Assembly (NCBI GenBank): GCA_012516115.1
Contig: JAAYXC010000171.1
Coordinates: 1-17,890 of the forward strand
DNA length: 17,890 nucleotides
DNA from: Bacillota bacterium
Lineage (GTDB): Bacteria; Bacillota; UBA4882; JAAYXC01
Direction: 5' to 3'
Under the pieces are notes generated by a model. That model was not told the DNA's origin. It did no database searches and was given only the letters and a program-made list of their open reading frames with translations. Position 1 is the first letter of the stretch. Each line of letters starts with the position of its first letter. Both the position numbers and the translations under genes were made by a program. Positions 14,295 to 17,890 of this stretch are shown here, one piece after another.

Positions 14295-15122
14295 ATGCAC
14301 AAAATCATCCTCACCGTAGCCCCGGTAGCGGCCGGCGCAAAAGAAGAGATAAAAAACCCCCTCCGGCCGGAGGAGATCGCCCAAGAGGTGATCGCCTGCG
14401 CCGAAGAAGGCGCAAGCATGGTCCACCTTCACGTCCGCGATGCGGAGGGAAAGCTGACGAAAGACCTCTCTGTCTTTACCCGCACTTTGGATCTGATCGA
14501 GGAACGTACAGATATCATCATTCAGGGTTCTACCGGCGGGCTCTCGGAGCTTTCCCCGGAAGAACGGTGCGTAGTCTTAAACGATCCCCGCGTCGAAGTG
14601 GCCTCGCTCAACATGGGCTCGGTTAACTTCGATGAAGATGTCTATATCAATACTCTCCCGGAGATCCGGTACTGGGCCGGGCAGATGCGCACCCGGAAGG
14701 TCCTGCCGGAGATGGAGATCTTCGAGGCCGGTATGGTCCATAATGCCTTTCTCCTGGCGGAAGAAGGGGTCTTGAGCCCGCCTTTTGTCTTTGCGTTCTC
14801 CCTCGGTTTTCGCGGTGCCCTTCCCGCCGACCATTATAGCCTTTTTTTCTTACAGGGTCTCGTGCCACAAGGTTCGCTTTGGGGTTTAATCCATCAGGGG
14901 ATGCGGGATATGTCCCTCCTGGCGGCGGCCGTAGGCATGGGTGCCGCCTTTATCAGGGTCGGCTTTGAGGATAGTATCTACCTTGCCCCCGGCCGCGTCG
15001 CCAACTCCAATGCCGAACTTGTGGCGCAGGCGGTCCGGATGATCCAGGCGATGGGCCTGGAGGTGGCCACCCCTGCGGAGGCGCGAAAGATTCTCGGCCT
15101 CGGTTCCCGCTGTGAACTTTAG
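14295..15122 (+). CDS. Beta-keto acid cleavage enzyme (BKACE, DUF849)
   Basis: 275 residues of the BKACE family, TIM-barrel zinc enzymes that react a 3-oxo acid with acetyl-CoA to give acetoacetate and a new acyl-CoA. The founder is 3-keto-5-aminohexanoate cleavage enzyme of lysine fermentation. Zinc ligands His44 and His46 (HLHVRD) and Glu225 are present, along with catalytic Asp226 and Arg221 (RVGFED) and QGSTGG (77-82). NMGSVNF (106-112) and the C-terminal NAELVAQAVRM are also typical. Substrate cannot be read from sequence. The start is ATG 14295, six bases after GAGGAGG; upstream in-frame codons are not family-like. It lies 23 bases before the acid-sugar kinase, so the two likely act in one pathway. 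Confidence 0.88.
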   Translation: MHKIILTVAPVAAGAKEEIKNPLRPEEIAQEVIACAEEGASMVHLHVRDAEGKLTKDLSVFTRTLDLIEERTDIIIQGSTGGLSELSPEERCVVLNDPRVEVASLNMGSVNFDEDVYINTLPEIRYWAGQMRTRKVLPEMEIFEAGMVHNAFLLAEEGVLSPPFVFAFSLGFRGALPADHYSLFFLQGLVPQGSLWGLIHQGMRDMSLLAAAVGMGAAFIRVGFEDSIYLAPGRVANSNAELVAQAVRMIQAMGLEVATPAEARKILGLGSRCEL

Positions 15123-15145
15123 CTTGCTGAATTGGGGACGACAAA

Positions 15146-16600
15146 ATGAAGGAAAAAATCCTTGCCTGGGACGAATTCCTTACCCTTCTTCCGGTCGACC
15201 CGGCTGAAGAAGCAATTAATGAAGCCTGGCGGGCGGCTTTAGCCCGCCTGCCGGGGAAGATCGTCGTCCTCGATGACGACCCTACCGGGGTACAGACCGT
15301 CCATGGTATCCCGGTCTATACTCGCTGGGAGCGGCCGACCCTCGCGCGCCTTTTTGAGGATGACGCGCGCTTGGTCTACATCCTTACCAATTCACGTGCC
15401 CTTACGGCCGCCCAGACGGCCGACCTCCACCGCAGGTTGGCCGCGGACCTGGTCCGGACCGCGGAGGAACTCCGCTGCGACTTCCTCCTCGTCTCCCGGA
15501 GCGACTCTACCCTCCGTGGACACTACCCTTTGGAGACCGAGATCCTCGCCGCAGAGCTCGGGCGGAAGGTCCCCATCCACGGGGAGATCGTCGCCCCCTT
15601 CTTCTTAGAGGGGGGGCGGTTCACCTTCAATGATGTGCACTACGTCCGCGAAGGAGACCACTTGGTTCCGGCCGGGCAGACCGAGTTCGCCCACGACCCG
15701 GTCTTCGGCTACAGATCCTCGGACCTCAAGAAATGGATCGAGGAGAAGACCGGCGGCCGTTATCCGGCGGAGAAGGTGAAGAGCATCCCCTTGGTCATGC
15801 TGCGGGCACAGGATCTCCCGGAGATAGTGGCCCTTCTTAAGGAAGTCGAGGGTTTCGGCAAGATCGTCCTCAATGCCGTCTCCTATACGGACTTGAAGGT
15901 CTTCACTATCGCCCTAGCCGAGGTCTTGGCGGCCGGTAAGCGCTTCCTTTTTCGTACCGCCGCCTCGTTCGTGCGGGTGGTCGGAGGGATCGATCCCAAA
16001 CCCCTCCTTGGGCCGAAGGATCTTTACCCTGCCGGGCGGCCGGAGGGGCCCGGCCTTATTTTGGTCGGGTCTTACGTGCGCAAGACCACCGCCCAGCTCG
16101 AAGCCTTACGCTCTTTGCCGGACCTGGTTTGGATCGAATGGAACGTGGCACAAGCGGCCGAGGAGGCGGGGGTTGAAGCAGAGACCGCCCGGGCCGTGGC
16201 AAAGGTGGAGGCGGCTTTCGCCACCGGCCGGGATGCCTGCGTGTACACCAGCCGGGATTACCGGGGAACCGCGCAGGGCGGGGAGGCGGATTTACTTTTC
16301 GCTCAACGGATCTCAAAGGGTTTGGTGGATATAGTACGGCGCCTGCGAACCCGGCCCGGCTTCATCCTGGCCAAAGGCGGTATTACTTCCAGCGATATCG
16401 GCGTAAAAGGTTTGGAGGTTGAGCGGGCCATGGTCCTCGGCCAGATCCGGCCGGGCGTGCCGGTATGGCGGCTGGGACCGGAGAGTAGATTTCCCGGCCT
16501 GCCCTATGTAATCTTTCCCGGGAATGTCGGTGACGAGACGACCTTGCGGGAAGTGGTTACCGTTCTCCGGGGTAAAGGGGGACCCGCCGGGAACCCCTAA
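15146..16600 (+). CDS. Four-carbon acid-sugar kinase (DUF1537 family)
   Basis: 484 residues, slightly longer than the usual 420-470. An N-terminal extension of about 35 residues precedes the substrate-binding domain, which carries LDDDPTGVQTV (42-52) and SRSDSTLRGHYP (117-128). The C-terminal nucleotide-binding domain (about 290-475) carries KGGITSSDIG (410-419), LGPESRFPGLPYVIFPGNVG (443-462) and a final helix. Characterised members phosphorylate 3-oxo-tetronate, erythronate or threonate in acid-sugar catabolism, with a dehydrogenase and a decarboxylase leading to dihydroxyacetone phosphate. Neither partner is visible here; BKACE is the immediate upstream neighbour instead. ATG 15146 has no strong ribosome-binding site (GGGGACG), consistent with coupling. 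A terminator follows. Confidence 0.88.
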   Translation: MKEKILAWDEFLTLLPVDPAEEAINEAWRAALARLPGKIVVLDDDPTGVQTVHGIPVYTRWERPTLARLFEDDARLVYILTNSRALTAAQTADLHRRLAADLVRTAEELRCDFLLVSRSDSTLRGHYPLETEILAAELGRKVPIHGEIVAPFFLEGGRFTFNDVHYVREGDHLVPAGQTEFAHDPVFGYRSSDLKKWIEEKTGGRYPAEKVKSIPLVMLRAQDLPEIVALLKEVEGFGKIVLNAVSYTDLKVFTIALAEVLAAGKRFLFRTAASFVRVVGGIDPKPLLGPKDLYPAGRPEGPGLILVGSYVRKTTAQLEALRSLPDLVWIEWNVAQAAEEAGVEAETARAVAKVEAAFATGRDACVYTSRDYRGTAQGGEADLLFAQRISKGLVDIVRRLRTRPGFILAKGGITSSDIGVKGLEVERAMVLGQIRPGVPVWRLGPESRFPGLPYVIFPGNVGDETTLREVVTVLRGKGGPAGNP

Positions 16601-16619
16601 CCTCCTTCCGGCAGGATTT

Positions 16620-16661
16620 CCACCCCCATCCGGCGCAACATGCCAGGGTGGGGGTGGTTTT
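16620..16661 (+). terminator. Intrinsic terminator after the kinase gene
   Basis: CCACCCCCATCCGGC (16620-16634) pairs with 16642-16657 (GCC, one bulged A, then GGGTGGGGGTGG) around a seven-base loop, followed by TTTT. This is a very stable GC stem 20 bases after the kinase stop. The G-rich right arm is also directly upstream of the GTG that opens the RraA-like remnant, so it could double as a hidden ribosome-binding site. Confidence 0.75.
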
Positions 16662-17147
16662 GTGCTCCATTTCTCGTGTGAAGAGGACCTGGCCCTGCTC
16701 GAAGCCTACAAAGGCCTCCGCGTGGCCGACGTGCGGGACGGCATGACTTCCTCATGCTCCATCACTACGGGAGCATGTCCCCGGAGACGCGGCCGCTCTT
16801 CCGCGTGCGGGCCTGCGGGATCGCGCGGATCGTGCGCTATCTCCCTTACGAGGGCGGCCTGGGGACCATGATGCCCGAGGAATACCTGGCCGTGGGCCGA
16901 CGAGTATTACCGGACGGTCTGCCCCTATCCGTGGATCGAGGAGATCCGGGAAGGAGACTTCATCGTCATCGACCAAAGCAAGGTCGACGCCGGCCTGATG
17001 GGATCGTGTAATTCCCTGGATGGCGTCAAACGCGGTGCCAGGGGCTATGTGACCAACGGCGGCGTGCGGGAGACGGATGAGATCATCGGCCAGAGGGTTA
17101 CTTTTTCTCGTCCCGTTTTTCGCCGAGGTTCGTCCCCATCGGGATAA
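16662..17147 (+). pseudogene. RraA-like (HMG/CHA aldolase family) gene, frameshifted and truncated
   Basis: Three pieces in alternating frames together read as one RraA-family protein. The first is FSCEEDLALLEAYKGLRVAD (from GTG 16662), ending VRDGM. After a loss of frame near 16743 comes DFLMLHHYGSMSPE and FRVRACGIARIVRYLPYEGG. After a second shift near 16893 comes WADEYYRTVCPYPWIEEIRE, then GDFIVIDQSKVDAGLMGSCN and GYVTNGGVRETDEIIGQRV. The last piece holds the NGGVRETD signature, where this fold binds metal and pyruvate-like substrate. Similarity fades after 17099 and the frame stops at 17147, so the C-terminal third is missing. Relatives are lyases of 4-hydroxy-2-oxo acids, and RraA-like genes are frequent neighbours of DUF1537 kinases. 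Here it is non-functional as read. Confidence 0.75.
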
Positions 17148-17283
17148 TGGGTTGATCGACGAAGGTGAGCGAGGTATCGAGTCCGCCCGGGTCGGCGAAG
17201 GTATCGACGATCAGACGCTTGCGCAGTTCCTCTTCGCTTAAGGAGGAACGTTTTCCTTTCTTCCCTTTCTCTTTTTCCTTCAT
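17098..17283 (-). CDS. Small highly charged hypothetical protein
   Basis: 61 residues. A lysine-rich start (KEKEKGKKGKR) precedes LSEEELRKRLIVDTFADPGG and then DQPIIPMGTNLGEKRDEKK. I recognise no family. The coding call rests on a textbook ribosome-binding site: GGAGG (17296-17292) lies eight bases before ATG 17283. It has no membrane segment or cysteines, so a cytoplasmic accessory or regulatory role is possible. Its 3' end overlaps the ruined end of the RraA-like gene on the other strand, suggesting a rearrangement joined the two. A longer GTG start at 17298 overlaps the ribosome-binding site and is rejected. Confidence 0.5.
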   Translation of the reverse strand: MKEKEKGKKGKRSSLSEEELRKRLIVDTFADPGGLDTSLTFVDQPIIPMGTNLGEKRDEKK

Positions 17284-17424
17284 CGCCATAACCTCCACCG
17301 ATTTATTTTACCCTCCATCCTTCGGTAAAGTCGGTTTTGGGGTAAACAAAAATGAGAAGCAAAAGAAGATTTTGGGAGAAATAAGAAGGGCCATGCCCCG
17401 TCCGTACCGAATGTCTCGGAAGCC

Positions 17425-17605
17425 TTAAAGCGTCTCCGGCCCCCTGCCGGATTCGCCGTGGGCTTCCTCGATCTCCGAGGTTTTGAACTCATGGAAAAGG
17501 GCCGTCCCGAAGTTCGCCGTCAGCCTTCTCGGCGGCGAGCGGGCGGGTTATAGAGAGGCTTAAGCCCATCCCAAGGGAGGCAAGGACGCCCATCGTGGTT
17601 GCCAT
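17425..17605 (-). pseudogene. Degraded coding tail, possibly of a membrane protein
   Basis: Between the PHP gene and the small charged protein, the minus strand shows protein-like sequence in two frames. One, from ATG 17605, gives MATTMGVLASLGMGLSLSIT, a membrane-helix-like stretch, and soon loses sense. The other gives LTANFGTALFHEFKTSEIEE and ends ...GESGRGPETL at the stop at 17425-17427. Together they resemble the last helix and cytoplasmic tail of a transporter-type protein with a frameshift between them. I recognise no family and found no start region, so this is a tentative gene relic. Confidence 0.3.
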
Positions 17606-17611
17606 GGGCGT
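17586..17611. repeat. Eight-base perfect hairpin
   Basis: ACGCCCAT (17586-17593) and ATGGGCGT (17604-17611) are perfect inverted copies around ten bases. No T-run follows on either strand, so it is not an obvious terminator. It lies 34 bases beyond the stop of the PHP-domain gene on the minus strand and may be its 3' hairpin. Confidence 0.35.
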
Positions 17612-17644
17612 TGAGGCGAGGCGAGGGTATGCAAAAAGCCATGC

Positions 17645-17890
17645 TCATCCCGAGCTCATCTCCCTAACAAATCTGCCGACATCTTCTGGCTTATGGGCGT
17701 CTGAAGCAGTAATAATGGAGACGTTATTTTCTTTGCATACTGTCAGCAAACGTTTATTCATACCAAGTTCGGGATGATTATAATTGATGTGTAATCCGGC
17801 GCTTTGTTCTACTTTCATATTTGTCTTGTTTAATAAAACAGCAAGTTCCTTATATTGGCAAGTAAGGTATATACCCGGTAAATACCCAAA
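17645..17890 (-). CDS. PHP-domain phosphoesterase, C-terminal part
   Basis: Only the last 81 residues are inside the window; the gene continues past the right edge. The readable end contains KVEQSAGLHINYNHPELGMN, then NVSIITASDAHKPEDVGRFV and a TGA stop. The A-SDAH-PEDVG segment is the conserved metal-binding end of PHP-domain phosphoesterases (histidinol-phosphatase HisK-like and related hydrolases), where Asp and His bind the metal cluster. Members hydrolyse phosphomonoesters such as histidinol phosphate; the exact substrate cannot be told from this fragment. It is clearly richer in AT than the genes to its left, which may indicate a different origin or a different genomic segment. Confidence 0.75.
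   Translation of the reverse strand, partial: FGYLPGIYLTCQYKELAVLLNKTNMKVEQSAGLHINYNHPELGMNKRLLTVCKENNVSIITASDAHKPEDVGRFVREMSSG

Noticed and set aside
1..17890. CRISPR array, phage or transposase genes
   Set aside because: No regularly spaced repeats and no integrase, transposase or phage structural motifs were seen. The only mobile-like trace is the small inverted-repeat segment at 4162-4285.

Overview
The window looks like a chromosomal segment from a free-living, probably anaerobic bacterium. Strong GGAGG ribosome-binding sites, frequent GTG/TTG starts, a split transketolase, a phosphofructokinase with pyrophosphate-type active-site residues and a tRNA gene with encoded CCA would suit a Clostridia-like Bacillota lineage. 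No gene here fixes the phylum, and creD and the GGATTAACAGGATTT-type intergenic repeat also occur in other groups. The genes from tkt to fba are GC-rich. The gntR-to-dctM stretch and the extreme 3' end are visibly richer in AT.

Layout. 1-408 is intergenic and leads to creD (+). Facing creD is a vapBC-type toxin-antitoxin pair (-) whose toxin frame is broken. A DUF2752 membrane protein (+) and a tRNA-Glu(TTC) with its own promoter and terminator follow. 3314-7514 is a sugar-phosphate operon (+): transketolase N and C halves, PPi-type phosphofructokinase, class II fructose-bisphosphate aldolase, closed by a bidirectional terminator. On the minus strand, 7818-9068 carries a family 2 glycosyltransferase with a frameshift and a coupled 60-residue membrane protein. 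9676-16600 (+) is a catabolic cluster: FadR-type GntR regulator, a one-cysteine Asp/Glu-racemase-like enzyme, TRAP transporter dctP-dctQ-dctM, a beta-keto acid cleavage enzyme (BKACE, DUF849) and a four-carbon acid-sugar kinase (DUF1537). A terminator and a shattered RraA-like gene follow. The right end (-) holds a small charged protein, a degraded coding tail and the C-terminus of a PHP-domain phosphoesterase running off the window.

How the genes may work together. Transketolase + PPi-PFK + class II aldolase, with no transaldolase nearby, is the gene set needed for the sedoheptulose-1,7-bisphosphate variant of the non-oxidative pentose phosphate pathway. The second cluster looks like an inducible system for importing and degrading an organic acid: GntR senses it, TRAP imports it, the racemase-like enzyme and kinase modify it and BKACE cleaves it with acetyl-CoA. 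The usual dehydrogenase (LtnD) and decarboxylase (OtnC) partners of DUF1537 kinases are absent, so the route may be non-standard.

Four genes are interrupted: vapC (two frameshifts), the glycosyltransferase (one), dctP (one in-frame TAA) and rraA (two frameshifts plus a lost 3' end). Whether this is true gene decay or sequencing error cannot be decided from one sequence.
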